A program made the position numbers and the translations under genes. A stretch of DNA of 10,747 bases, from positions 1-10,747 of the forward strand of contig JAGLBH010000044.1 in NCBI GenBank assembly GCA_018260285.1, in the 5' to 3' direction. Below the pieces are notes generated by a model. That model saw only the letters and a list, made by a program, of their open reading frames with translations, was not told where the DNA came from and made no database searches. Source of the DNA: Arthrobacter sp. GTDB lineage: Bacteria > Actinomycetota > Actinomycetes > Actinomycetales > Micrococcaceae. Positions 4,500 through 10,747 of this stretch are shown here, piece after piece; the first letter of the stretch is position 1; each line of letters starts with the position of its first letter.

Positions 4500-6830
4500 T
4501 CAGAGTGCAGAGTCAGCGGACGAGCCGCTGCGCTCCTGCCAGAGCTCCTCGAGGAACTCGGCCACGTCCTCCGGGGTGTCCAGGCGGACGGCGGCGCCGG
4601 TGGCGCCAGGACCCACCTTGACGCCGACATCCGGCTGGCCGGGGCCCTGGGACAGGGCGGCGAATCCGTTCTCGTCGGTCACGTCGTCGCCCATGAAGAG
4701 GATCGACGCGGGCGAGTACGCCTCGCGCAGAGTCTCGAGGCCCTCGCCCTTGTGGGCCTTGAGGACGGCCACCTCCACGACCGACTTGCCGCGGGAGAGG
4801 TGGGCCTGCGGCACCTCGACGTAGATGCGCTGCATCGCCTCGACGCTCGCCTGCTCCTGGTCGTCCTCCGTGACCTGGCGGACGTGGAGCACGACGCCGG
4901 CCGGCTTGATCTCCACCCAGGCCCCGTTGTACTTGCGGGCCACGTCCTTGAAGACGCGCTCGGCGCGAGCGAGCGTCTGCTCCTGCTCCTTGGCGAGGGT
5001 GAGCACGTGCGGCCGGGCTGTTCCCGGGATGTGCTGCTCAGCGCCGTGCGAGCCGATGAGAGCCACCTCCGCGCTCGGCGACGCGCACGAGCGCAGCGAG
5101 GCCAGGGAGCGCCCGGAGACAAAGGCGACCTGCACGTTCGGCAGGGCTGTGAGCTTCTCGATGGCGGCGTGCGTGCGCGGAAGGGGTCTCGCGTCCTCGG
5201 CCCGCGGGACGATCGGGGAGACCACGCCGTCGAAGTCCAGGGCCACGAGGAGGGACTCGGCCTCGGCGAGGTGGCGGCGAACAGAGACGCGGCGGTCCTC
5301 CGTCAGCGGCAGGCCGTGCGTCTCGTCCGCATTGGCGACGACGGCGCGGGCCGCCTCGCCGGAGCCGTCGGAGGGGTGGATGATCTCGCTGGCGGGGCAG
5401 TCTTCGATGGCCTTCTCCAATCGTCCGAGGAAGTCGTTCGACCAGCGGTCGATGTCATTGGCGAGCACCTGGCGGCGCATGCGCTTCATACGGCGCTGGG
5501 CCTCGTCGTCGGACATCGTGAGCGCGTGGAGGATGTCCTCCTTCATGCCCCCGATGTCGTGCGGGTTGGTGAGGATCGCGGTCGGGAGGTCGTCGGCGGC
5601 TCCGGCGAATTCGCTGAGGATGAGCACCCCCGTCTCGTCCTGGCGGGCGGCGACGTACTCCTTGGCCACGAGGTTCATGCCGTCTCGCAGAGCCGTCACG
5701 AGCATGACGTCCGCCGCGAGGTAGAGGGCCACCATCTCCTTCATGGGGTAGGAGTGGTGCAGGTATCGGATGGCGGTGTGCTCGAGGGTGTCGAAGTTGC
5801 CGTTGATGCGGCCGACCGCGAGCTCCACATCCTCGCGCAGCTGCACGTAGGAGCTGACCCGCTCGCGGCTGGGGCTGGCCACCTGGATGAGGGCCACGTC
5901 CTCGACCGAGACGGAGCGGTCGTTGAGCAGCTCGCCGTAGGCCTTGATGCGGTGGCGGATGCCCTTCGTGTAGTCCAGCCGGTCCACGCCGAGGATGATC
6001 TTGCGGTTGCCCAGGCTCTCGCGGATGAGCTGGGCGCGCTTGATGACCTCCGGGTCGATCGCGAGCTTCTTGATGACGTCCGTGTCGATGGAGATCGGAA
6101 AGGTGTCCGCGCGGACGAGCCTCGTGCGGCCGTCGCTCATCTCCACCTGAACCTGCTTGGCCTTGACCGGGCGCTGGGCGAAGCGGCGGACGCAGCGGAG
6201 GAAGTTGGCCGTGTCCGACTCCCTCTGGAAGCCCAGCAGGGAGGCGCCGAGCATTCCCTCGAGGACGGCGCGGCGCCAGGGCAGCTGGGCGAAGAGCTCG
6301 GCGGGAGGGAAGGGAATGTGGAGGAAGAAGCCGATCTTCACATCCGGGCGGAGCTGGCGGAGCAGGGCCGGCACGAGCAGGAGCTGGTAGTCCTGGACCC
6401 AGACCGTGGCGTTGGGGGCGGCCACGCGCGCGCACTCCTTGGCGAAGCGCTGGTTGACATCCCGGTAGGCGTCCCACCAGGTGCGGTGGTATTCGGGCGG
6501 GGCGATGACGTCGTGGAAGAGGGGCCACAGGGTGGCGTTGGAGAAGCCCTCGTAGTAGGTGCTCACCTCGGCTGCGGAGAGGGCCACGGGGACGAGGCGC
6601 ATCCCGTCGTGGTCGAAGTCCGTGAGAACCTCGTCCGGGGCACCGTGCCACCCGACCCACGCGCCGCGGGTGCGCTGCATGATGGGGTGCAGCGCGGTCA
6701 CAAGGCCGCCGGGGGAGCGCCGCCACTCCTCCCCGCCGGCCGAGGCTGGGTCTGAGACCCGGTCTACGGGCAGTCGATTGCTCACGACGACGAAGTCAAA
6801 GGTCTGGGGAGTGGTGGGTGCAGTGGACAT
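4500..6830 (-). CDS. otsAB: Bifunctional trehalose-6-phosphate synthase/phosphatase (OtsA-OtsB fusion)
   Basis: This 776-aa cytoplasmic enzyme should join UDP-glucose and glucose-6-phosphate into trehalose-6-phosphate and then dephosphorylate it to trehalose. The N-terminal GT20 synthase (about 11-475) shows SNRLP (17-21), SPGGL (39-43), VQDYQ (145-149), FFLHIPFP (168-175), GVDRLDYTKG (281-290, R284 and K289) and LRDGMNLVAKEY (381-392). The C-terminal HAD phosphatase (about 515-765) shows LDFDGVV (531-537, D532 and D534), VSGRS (571-575), KAHKGE (691-696) and GDDVTDE (714-720). All core catalytic residues are present; valine follows DFDG where threonine is more common. GAGGA just before the ATG sets the start. 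Trehalose protects against osmotic and drying stress and can supply carbon. Confidence 0.95.
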   Translation of the reverse strand: MSTAPTTPQTFDFVVVSNRLPVDRVSDPASAGGEEWRRSPGGLVTALHPIMQRTRGAWVGWHGAPDEVLTDFDHDGMRLVPVALSAAEVSTYYEGFSNATLWPLFHDVIAPPEYHRTWWDAYRDVNQRFAKECARVAAPNATVWVQDYQLLLVPALLRQLRPDVKIGFFLHIPFPPAELFAQLPWRRAVLEGMLGASLLGFQRESDTANFLRCVRRFAQRPVKAKQVQVEMSDGRTRLVRADTFPISIDTDVIKKLAIDPEVIKRAQLIRESLGNRKIILGVDRLDYTKGIRHRIKAYGELLNDRSVSVEDVALIQVASPSRERVSSYVQLREDVELAVGRINGNFDTLEHTAIRYLHHSYPMKEMVALYLAADVMLVTALRDGMNLVAKEYVAARQDETGVLILSEFAGAADDLPTAILTNPHDIGGMKEDILHALTMSDDEAQRRMKRMRRQVLANDIDRWSNDFLGRLEKAIEDCPASEIIHPSDGSGEAARAVVANADETHGLPLTEDRRVSVRRHLAEAESLLVALDFDGVVSPIVPRAEDARPLPRTHAAIEKLTALPNVQVAFVSGRSLASLRSCASPSAEVALIGSHGAEQHIPGTARPHVLTLAKEQEQTLARAERVFKDVARKYNGAWVEIKPAGVVLHVRQVTEDDQEQASVEAMQRIYVEVPQAHLSRGKSVVEVAVLKAHKGEGLETLREAYSPASILFMGDDVTDENGFAALSQGPGQPDVGVKVGPGATGAAVRLDTPEDVAEFLEELWQERSGSSADSAL

Positions 6831-6867
6831 AATTCCTCACAGGGGAGTCGGAGAGCCTCTTCCCCTC

Positions 6868-6873
6868 ATTATG
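6868..6873 (-). promoter_or_regulatory. Putative -10 box for otsAB
   Basis: Read on the minus strand this is CATAAT, five of six matches to TATAAT, 38 bases before the otsAB start. Just downstream an inverted repeat AGGGGA/TCCCCT (6841-6846 and 6861-6866) could fold in the leader. No good -35 is seen at 16-18 bases. Confidence 0.4.
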
Positions 6874-6939
6874 GGGGCTGGCCGCCTCGGAATGCTGCCC
6901 CCTGGCCAAGACTCCGAGAATCCTTCAGGTTTCGCCGCC

Positions 6940-6945
6940 TATGAT
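6940..6945 (+). promoter_or_regulatory. Putative -10 box for the DsbA-like gene
   Basis: TATGAT matches five of six consensus bases and lies 63 bases before the ATG at 7009. A 7-bp inverted repeat, AAGACTC (6908-6914) and GAGTCTT (6946-6952), brackets it. The predicted leader begins close to a small perfect hairpin, GTGCGC-CGA-GCGCAC (6961-6975). No clear -35 is seen. Confidence 0.4.
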
Positions 6946-7008
6946 GAGTCTTCAGAGAATGTGCGCCGAGCGCACGGCCACCACGAGATTTAAAGAGGAT
7001 CCAGTCTT

Positions 7009-7869
7009 ATGGCATCGTCCGCGTCGTCATCGGGGCCCACCCCCAGGGAAATCGCAGCCCAGCACCGGGAGAAGGAGCTCCGTCGCGAGCGCTCGCGACG
7101 GGCGGTGATCGGCGGGGCCATCATCGCTGCGGTGGCGGGACTGGTACTCATCGTGGCGCTCCTGTTCAAGAAGAACAACGACAAGACCACGGCCTCATCC
7201 CAGGGGCCCGCCCCCGCCTACGGCAACCAGTACGGCGGCGTGACGGCCATCCAGGGCGGAACGCTCAAGAAGGCCGGCGGCGTCACCGTCAACGCGGACA
7301 CGGTGGGACCGGCGGCGGACAGGCAGGCCACGCCCGCTCCCTCCGGCACGACGACGACGAAGAAGGGCCAGCCTGGCCAGGCGATCGTCTACGTGGACAT
7401 GGCCTGCCCCCACTGCGCCGCGTTCGAGGGCGCCTATGGCGACTACCTCAAGGGCCTCGTCGACGAGGGCAAGCTCACGGTGGAGTACCGCGTCATCGCG
7501 ATCCTGGACCAGCCCGCCAACAAGAACTACTCGACTCGTGCCGGCGGCGCCATGATGAGCGTGGCGGACAAGTACCCGGAGAAGTTCGTCCCCGCACTCC
7601 GCGCGATGTTCGAGAAGCAGCCGAATGAGGCCGTGGGCTCGGACAGCGCTGAGATCAAGACGATCCTCCACGGCGCCGGGGTCCCGAACGGGATTGACGC
7701 GATGGTGGACAACGGGGACTTCCGCTACTACACGAAGTTCACGAACGCCCTGGCGGCCCACGAGGCTGTTTTCGGCACGCCGTCCGTCTTCATCGAGGGC
7801 AAGAAGTGGAACGCGCAGGACGACTTCAAGAAGTTCCTCGAAGAGACGCTCGCTGCGCGCAAGGCCTAG
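7009..7869 (+). CDS. Membrane-anchored DsbA-like thiol-disulfide oxidoreductase
   Basis: The product has 286 aa. An Arg-rich cytoplasmic N-terminus (13-31) precedes one transmembrane helix (about 32-53) and a Gly/Thr/Lys-rich linker (about 55-122). A DsbA-type thioredoxin fold (about 124-284) then faces the cell exterior. The active site is CPHC (133-136), the same dipeptide as E. coli DsbA, and the facing cis-proline loop is GTPSVFI (256-262, P258). Helical insert residues lie between these. The likely role is disulfide formation or isomerisation in exported proteins; a VKOR or DsbB partner is not in the window. AGAGGA (6994-6999) lies nine bases before the ATG. The gene diverges from otsAB with no evident functional link. 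It is unrelated to true thioredoxin by motif (CGPC is absent). Confidence 0.9.
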   Translation: MASSASSSGPTPREIAAQHREKELRRERSRRAVIGGAIIAAVAGLVLIVALLFKKNNDKTTASSQGPAPAYGNQYGGVTAIQGGTLKKAGGVTVNADTVGPAADRQATPAPSGTTTTKKGQPGQAIVYVDMACPHCAAFEGAYGDYLKGLVDEGKLTVEYRVIAILDQPANKNYSTRAGGAMMSVADKYPEKFVPALRAMFEKQPNEAVGSDSAEIKTILHGAGVPNGIDAMVDNGDFRYYTKFTNALAAHEAVFGTPSVFIEGKKWNAQDDFKKFLEETLAARKA

Positions 7870-7922
7870 TCTGCGCGTCCCCGCTGGCGTGAAGAGCGCG
7901 GCTTCTGCGGGGAGAAGACAGT

Positions 7923-7951
7923 GTGACGATCTCATCCCGATGGGATAAACT
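7923..7951 (+). promoter_or_regulatory. Putative promoter of tRNA-Thr
   Basis: GTGACG (7923-7928) and TAAACT (7946-7951) are separated by 17 bases, each with four of six consensus matches. Transcription would start near 7958, about 77 bases before the tRNA. The hairpin at 7954-7985 would then lie in the leader, which makes the assignment uncertain. Confidence 0.35.
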
Positions 7952-7953
7952 AG

Positions 7954-7985
7954 AAGGACCCTGCGGCTTGCGCTGCGGGGTCCTT
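7954..7985 (+). terminator. Hairpin after the DsbA-like gene
   Basis: AAGGACCCTGCG (7954-7965) pairs with TGCGGGGTCCTT (7974-7985), a 12-bp stem with G-U pairs that two more pairs can extend to leave a TTGC loop. It is 85 bases after the DsbA-like stop. The following bases have few T residues. It may end the upstream transcript or belong to the tRNA precursor. Confidence 0.55.
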
Positions 7986-8034
7986 CGTGTCCGAGCTGCT
8001 GGCGAGTCTGCCGGTGGGGCGGATCACGGCAGCT

Positions 8035-8108
8035 GCCCCCTTAGCTCAGCTGGCCAGAGCATCTGTCTTGTAAACAGAGGGTCGCCGGTTCGAATCCGGC
8101 AGGGGGCT
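8035..8108 (+). tRNA. tRNA-Thr (anticodon UGU)
   Basis: This is a 74-nt cloverleaf. The acceptor GCCCCCT (8035-8041) pairs with AGGGGGC (8101-8107), and the discriminator is T8108. The D arm begins GCTCAGCTGGCCAGAGC, and the T arm carries the GGTTCGAATCC core. The anticodon stem TCTGT/ACAGA closes the loop CTTGTAA with TGT at 8069-8071, reading ACA threonine codons. The 3' CCA is not encoded. Confidence 0.96.
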
Positions 8109-8113
8109 CTCTC

Positions 8114-8167
8114 GGCCTCTCAGGCCTTTGTCGGTCTGGCCATTGCCGACCAGGCCTTTCGCTGGTC
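8114..8167. terminator. Short hairpins between tRNA-Thr and the thioesterase gene
   Basis: GGCCT-CTC-AGGCC (8114-8126) followed by TTTG could end the tRNA-Thr transcript. GACCAG (8148-8153) and CTGGTC (8162-8167) form a second stem that overlaps the stop of the minus-strand gene. Both stems are short, so termination is plausible rather than shown. Confidence 0.4.
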
Positions 8168-8714
8168 AGGCCCAGTCGTTGACCGCCGGGCGGCGCGTGC
8201 TCGGCAGCGCCACCGTCTCCCGCCAGGCGAGCACCTCCTCGGGAACATGGTTGCGGCCCTCCGGCGCGGGGCCGCCCATCGCCAGTACCTCAGCCACAGG
8301 AACGGGTCCCTGCTCGGAGACGAGCCGTGCGCAGACCCAGCCCCGCGCGTAGATCTCGCCCTTGACGACCATGCGCTGCTCGAAGTAGAACGCCTTGTCG
8401 TCCGAGCCCAGCAGGCGCGTGTGCATCTCGTACTTCTGCCCCAGCGTGAGCGACTTCCGGAATGAGATCGTCTCCGCAGCCACTACCGGCGTGTACTTGC
8501 GCTGCCTGGTCTGCTCGAAGACCCCTGCCCGCACGAGGAGGTCAAACCTTCCCAGGTCGAAGAGCGTGAAGTAGACCCCGTTGTTGATGTGAACCGCGAT
8601 GTCCACGTCCATGGGCCAGGCCCGCAGGGACATGACGGAGGTGTCCCACATGGACAGGGGCGTCCGCTTCTTGGAGAGGACGAGGTTCAGGAGTGTGCGC
8701 AGAAGATAATGCAT
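8166..8714 (-). CDS. Hotdog-fold thioesterase-like protein (4HBT family)
   Basis: The product has 182 aa and resembles the 4-hydroxybenzoyl-CoA thioesterase superfamily, closest in pattern to the THEM6-like group. Clues are RAWPMDVDIAVHINNGVYF (31-49), where H42, N44 and N45 lie at the family's substrate site, then DLGR (53-56) and the strand-forming stretch AETISFRKSLTLGQKYEMHT (80-99). It probably hydrolyses or binds an acyl-CoA-like thioester in the cytoplasm; a short hydrophobic N-terminus (about 3-13) could touch the membrane. The substrate is unknown. ATG at 8714 is preferred over GTG at 8723, because TAGGGT sits seven bases before it (leaderless pattern) and an AGGGTG stretch could also serve as a weak binding site. 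It lies alone between two tRNA genes on the other strand. Confidence 0.82.
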   Translation of the reverse strand: MHYLLRTLLNLVLSKKRTPLSMWDTSVMSLRAWPMDVDIAVHINNGVYFTLFDLGRFDLLVRAGVFEQTRQRKYTPVVAAETISFRKSLTLGQKYEMHTRLLGSDDKAFYFEQRMVVKGEIYARGWVCARLVSEQGPVPVAEVLAMGGPAPEGRNHVPEEVLAWRETVALPSTRRPAVNDWA

Positions 8715-8721
8715 GATCGTC

Positions 8722-8727
8722 ACCCTA
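8722..8727 (-). promoter_or_regulatory. Putative -10 box for leaderless transcription of the thioesterase-like gene
   Basis: Read on the minus strand this is TAGGGT, followed by seven bases and then the ATG at 8714. It repeats the TAGGnT-7-ATG arrangement before the gene at 2605. No -35 is recognised. Confidence 0.45.
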
Positions 8728-8799
8728 CCGCGCGGGCGCCGGAGGGAGGCGACGACGCCGCTGCCGCCTCCCGATTCGCGGAGAAGGGCATGAGTGCCC

Positions 8800-8805
8800 T
8801 ACACT
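8800..8805 (+). promoter_or_regulatory. Putative -10 box of tRNA-Val
   Basis: TACACT fits TAnnnT and lies 13 bases before the tRNA 5' end at 8819, leaving a very short precursor leader. No strong -35 is present at the usual distance. Confidence 0.4.
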
Positions 8806-8818
8806 GATTACTTGTTGC

Positions 8819-8892
8819 GCTTCCTTAGCTCAGTTGGTTAGAGCGCTCGCTTCACACGCGAGAGGTCGCTGGTTCGAGTCCAGTAGGAAGCA
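8819..8892 (+). tRNA. tRNA-Val (anticodon CAC)
   Basis: This is a 74-nt cloverleaf. The acceptor GCTTCCT (8819-8825) pairs with AGGAAGC (8885-8891), and the discriminator is A8892. The D arm is GCTCAGTTGGTTAGAGC and the T loop is TTCGAGT. The anticodon stem CTCGC/GCGAG closes TTCACAC with CAC at 8853-8855, reading GUG valine codons. The 3' CCA is not encoded. Confidence 0.96.
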
Positions 8893-8898
8893 CCGCTG

Positions 8899-8934
8899 AA
8901 GGCGGCCCGGAATCATTCCGGGCCGCCTTTGTGT
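8899..8934 (+). terminator. Intrinsic terminator of tRNA-Val
   Basis: Bases 8899-8913 and 8915-8929 are perfect inverted arms around a single C, so the real stem is about 12 bp of G/C with a short A/T loop. It is followed by TTTGTGTTT. It begins six bases after the tRNA end. The T-run is interrupted but adequate. Confidence 0.88.
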
Positions 8935-8959
8935 TTGCCCGTCGTGATGAGCGAACTTG

Positions 8960-9065
8960 TCCAGACTGCGGCCGCCTTCTCCAGACGGCGGACACCTTCG
9001 GCCCGAAATCCGCGGATCCAGGCGGGAAGACGGCCGTGGTCTGGAGAAGGCGGCCGAAACCTGGA
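8960..9065. repeat. 106-bp palindromic element, copy 2
   Basis: This is the second copy of the element at 601-706. Arms 8960-8991 and 9034-9065 are 32 bases, complementary at 27 of 32 positions, around a 42-base centre. The centre holds ATCCGCGGAT (9008-9017), where copy 1 has a C-G pair in place of one T-A pair. The two copies align without gaps over all 106 bases (88 identical), and similarity ends at TCCAG and CTGGA. It starts 26 bases after the tRNA-Val terminator T-tract. No target duplication is visible. Confidence 0.88.
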
Positions 9066-9518
9066 CGCGGGGCGGGCGAGGCTTCTTAGTGGGCCTGCCC
9101 AGGGTGGCATCGGCGAGGCTGCAGGGTGGTGCGGGCGAGGCTCCTCGAGGCCGCTGGCCCCTACACCCCCGAGGATTCCATACGCCCCCGGAGATGTGAG
9201 GGGGTTAGGGAAGCGCCGGGGGTGTAAGGGACTGCGCCCCCGAGAAATCGGGGGTGGCAGAAGGCGGACCCCTGAAAAACCGGGGGCGGTGGCAGGTGCG
9301 CCCCCGAGAAGTCGGGGGTGCTCTCAGGAGGCCCCCAAGAAACCGGGGGCGGATCGCCTCCGGGCCCTTCGCCGTCGTCCGCGCGGATCCCCGCCCGCGT
9401 GCGGGGCGCGCCGTCGCAGATGGTGGGGCCAAGACGCGGAGAGTAAGCTCGAAGGTGCGCCGAATCGCGGTCGCTCCCGCCCTTGCCCCTTTCAGTCAGA
9501 ACAGGTCAGCATCTCTCC
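9066..9518. other. Gene-free region before femX
   Basis: These 453 bases are very GC-rich and hold no supported gene. They contain a hairpin array (9162-9349) and a possible -10 box TAAGCT (9444-9449) that would give a femX leader of about 60 bases. Open frames through the region come from G/C-rich repeats. The array is either upstream of the femX promoter or, if transcription begins earlier, part of its leader. Confidence 0.6.
9162..9349 (+). repeat. Array of C5/G5 hairpins with about 32-bp spacing
   Basis: Four related hairpins start at 9237, 9269, 9301 and 9332, spaced 32, 32 and 31 bases. The first and third have perfect 7-bp stems CCCCCGA/TCGGGGG with loops GAAA (9244-9247) and GAAG (9308-9311). 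The second (9269-9284) and fourth (9332-9349) keep a C4-5/G4-5 stem and an A-rich loop with altered inner pairs. Upstream, TACACCCCCG (9162-9171) pairs perfectly with CGGGGGTGTA (9217-9226) around an inner stem of CCCCC (9185-9189) and GGGGG (9200-9204). Spacer sequences are only loosely alike. It looks like a diverged tandem duplication of a structured unit. Confidence 0.82.
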
Positions 9519-10595
9519 ATGGTGAACTTCACTGCTCGCTTTGCCACTGCCCAGGAAATCGTCGACTGGGATGATCACGTCACGGCGAACCCCAATGGCG
9601 GCAACATGCTTCAGTCCGCGTCCTTCGCAGAGGTGAAGTCCAAGTTCGGGTGGACCCCTCGGTTCCTCGTCCTCGAGGCGCCCGGCGTGCAGCCGAGCTT
9701 CAACCTGGTCCTGGAGAAGTCCAACGGCCCGCTCGGCAAGCTCTGGTACATGATCAAGGGCCCCGACGTCGCGGCCCCGGAGCACGTGGTTCCCGCAGCG
9801 GATGCGGTGACGCGCATGATCAAGGAGCGCAAGCTCGGGGTCTTCGCCGTCAAGATCGAGCCGGACGTGCTGGCCTCGGAGGAGACCCACCGGCTCCTCA
9901 CGGAGGGCGGGCTCGTCAAGACCTTCGACATCCAGCCGAATGACAACACCGCCGTCCTGGACACGAGCCTCGACGAGCAGCCGCTGCTGCGCTCTCTCCA
10001 CTCGCGCGGGCGCAACGCGATCCGCCGGGCCCTCCGCGAAGGCGCAGACGCCCAGTGGGTGGAGCCGACGGATGAGAACTTCCGCATCATGTACGCCCTT
10101 ATGAACCAGGTCCAGGACCGCAACGCCATCACGCTGCGCCCGTACGAGTACTACCGCAACTTCTGGCAGAACTTCGTGGACGCCGGCCAGGGCCGCCTCT
10201 ACTTCGCCTACGAGGACGGGGAGCCGGCAGTGGGCGCGTTCGTCGTCAGCTACGGCCGCAAGGGCACGTACAAGGACGGCGGCTCCAAGCCCCGCCGCAA
10301 GCAGTACGGCGACTCGCACCAGCTGCAGTGGAAGGCGATCCTGGACCTCAAGCAGGACTTCGACATCCAGGAGTACGACTTCTGCGGCACGCCCCCCGCG
10401 AGCGAGCTCAAGAACTCTGAGCACAAGCACTACGGCCTGGGCCTCTTCAAGACGAGCTTCACGAAGACCGTCATCTCTTACGTGGGCTGCTACGACGCCG
10501 TCGTGGACCCGGCGCGCTACCGCGTCTGGACCACGGTGGGGGAGAAGGTCGCCCGCAACCTCTGGGACCGCAAGCACCACCAGCCGTTCTACTGA
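9519..10595 (+). CDS. femX: FemX/FemAB-family peptidoglycan bridge aminoacyltransferase
   Basis: The product has 358 aa. FemXAB enzymes move amino acids from aminoacyl-tRNA onto lipid II to build the peptidoglycan cross-bridge at the inner membrane face. The sequence shows two GNAT-like halves (about 1-150 and 160-345). Family-like segments are GGNMLQSASFAEVKSKFGW (27-45), NDNTAVLDTS (141-150), SLHSRGRNAIRRA (159-171), the acceptor strand RLYFAYEDGEPAVGAFV (226-242) and the late motif EYDFCG (285-290) with GLGLFKTSF (306-314). The usual coiled-coil insertion seems short. The ATG at 9519 is chosen because the upstream in-frame TTG (9483) adds no homologous residues; the binding site is weak (AGGT). 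Micrococcaceae commonly have bridged peptidoglycan, which fits. The added amino acid cannot be read from sequence. Confidence 0.87.
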   Translation: MVNFTARFATAQEIVDWDDHVTANPNGGNMLQSASFAEVKSKFGWTPRFLVLEAPGVQPSFNLVLEKSNGPLGKLWYMIKGPDVAAPEHVVPAADAVTRMIKERKLGVFAVKIEPDVLASEETHRLLTEGGLVKTFDIQPNDNTAVLDTSLDEQPLLRSLHSRGRNAIRRALREGADAQWVEPTDENFRIMYALMNQVQDRNAITLRPYEYYRNFWQNFVDAGQGRLYFAYEDGEPAVGAFVVSYGRKGTYKDGGSKPRRKQYGDSHQLQWKAILDLKQDFDIQEYDFCGTPPASELKNSEHKHYGLGLFKTSFTKTVISYVGCYDAVVDPARYRVWTTVGEKVARNLWDRKHHQPFY

Positions 10596-10624
10596 GCACG
10601 ACCACCCCAGAGGAGTCACCTCCG

Positions 10625-10747
10625 ATGCAGGAGCCTCCCGCTTCTCCCCAGGAAGCCCTCGCGCGACTGGCCGGGCATGATCCGGGCCGCTCCACGGGCC
10701 CCGTCACGCACCCGACGGAGCGCGTGGAGGCTGCGCCCGCCGCAGAG
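10625..10747 (+). CDS. Start of an unidentified gene downstream of femX (partial)
   Basis: An open frame starts at ATG 10625 and continues without a stop through the window end (41 codons). AGGAG (10611-10615) lies nine bases upstream, a strong binding site. The gap to the femX stop is 29 bases, so the two are probably co-transcribed. The visible N-terminus (MQEPPASPQEALARLAGHDP...) is Pro/Ala-rich with no signal peptide or known motif. The product cannot be identified from this part. Confidence 0.7.
   Translation, partial: MQEPPASPQEALARLAGHDPGRSTGPVTHPTERVEAAPAAE

Noticed and set aside
4752..6755. Long 667-aa plus-strand frame opposite otsAB
   Set aside because: It is the GC-rich mirror of otsAB, full of Val/Asp/Glu/Arg/Gly runs without motifs, and the opposite strand encodes a complete well-conserved enzyme.
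8035..8108. tRNA genes as integration sites of an island
   Set aside because: No integrase and no duplicated tRNA 3' end is visible in the window; the 106-bp element does not share the tRNA ends.
8715..8723. GTG start at 8723 for the thioesterase-like gene
   Set aside because: The ATG three codons later has the TAGGGT box at the leaderless distance; the GTG would overlap that box.
9162..9349. CRISPR array
   Set aside because: The 32-bp period is suggestive, but units are complete hairpins with imperfect repeats, spacers are about 14 bases and similar, and no cas gene is near.
9483..9518. TTG start giving a 370-aa FemX
   Set aside because: The extra 12 residues do not resemble the family N-terminus and the TTG has no binding site; ATG at 9519 is simpler.
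8929..9574. Frames through the 106-bp element and hairpin array
   Set aside because: Arg/Gly/Pro-rich translations of palindromic DNA; the array is not a multiple of three per unit and no protein pattern is kept.
9492..10619. 375-aa minus-strand frame opposite femX
   Set aside because: Leu/Val/Arg/Glu-biased mirror of femX codon use, with no domain.

Overview
The window is high-GC DNA that reads as an actinobacterium of the order Micrococcales, probably Micrococcaceae. The clues are the actinobacterial 5S rRNA, a fused trehalose-phosphate synthase/phosphatase (OtsA-OtsB), an MsmK/UgpC-type sugar ABC ATPase, a membrane-anchored DsbA-like protein, a FemX-type peptidoglycan bridge enzyme, and TAnnnT promoter boxes placed seven bases before start codons. 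The genus cannot be fixed from sequence reading alone.

Layout. Positions 1-409 (+) hold the 3' end of 23S rRNA, a spacer and 5S rRNA, followed by a long terminator hairpin. A gene-free stretch to 984 carries a 15-bp tandem palindromic repeat and copy 1 of a 106-bp palindromic element. A secreted protein with a twin-arginine-like signal (985-1872, -) has its own terminator and a 732-bp gene-free upstream region containing two AT-rich islands. Next come an SRPBCC/AHSA1-like protein (2605-3126, +) and a strong hairpin between convergent genes. A minus-strand block follows: otsAB (4500-6830) and then the ABC ATPase (3280-4362), separated by a hairpin and a 19-bp palindrome. A divergent promoter region separates otsAB from the DsbA-like gene (7009-7869, +). 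Then come tRNA-Thr(UGU), a hotdog-fold thioesterase-like gene (-) and tRNA-Val(CAC). The last part has copy 2 of the 106-bp element, an array of G/C hairpins with about 32-bp spacing, femX (9519-10595, +) and the start of another gene that runs off the end.

Functionally this is mostly housekeeping: translation RNAs, trehalose synthesis, sugar uptake energisation, extracytoplasmic thiol chemistry and cell-wall bridge synthesis. No phage, CRISPR, toxin-antitoxin or defence system is visible. The most unusual material is non-coding. Two copies of a 106-bp element (88 of 106 positions identical, 32-bp arms, 42-bp centre) each lie just downstream of a stable RNA gene and its terminator. A run of C5/G5 hairpins, two with perfect 7-bp stems and tetraloops, sits in front of femX. 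Two unrelated genes also share the same TAGGnT-7 nt-ATG arrangement, which suggests leaderless mRNAs.
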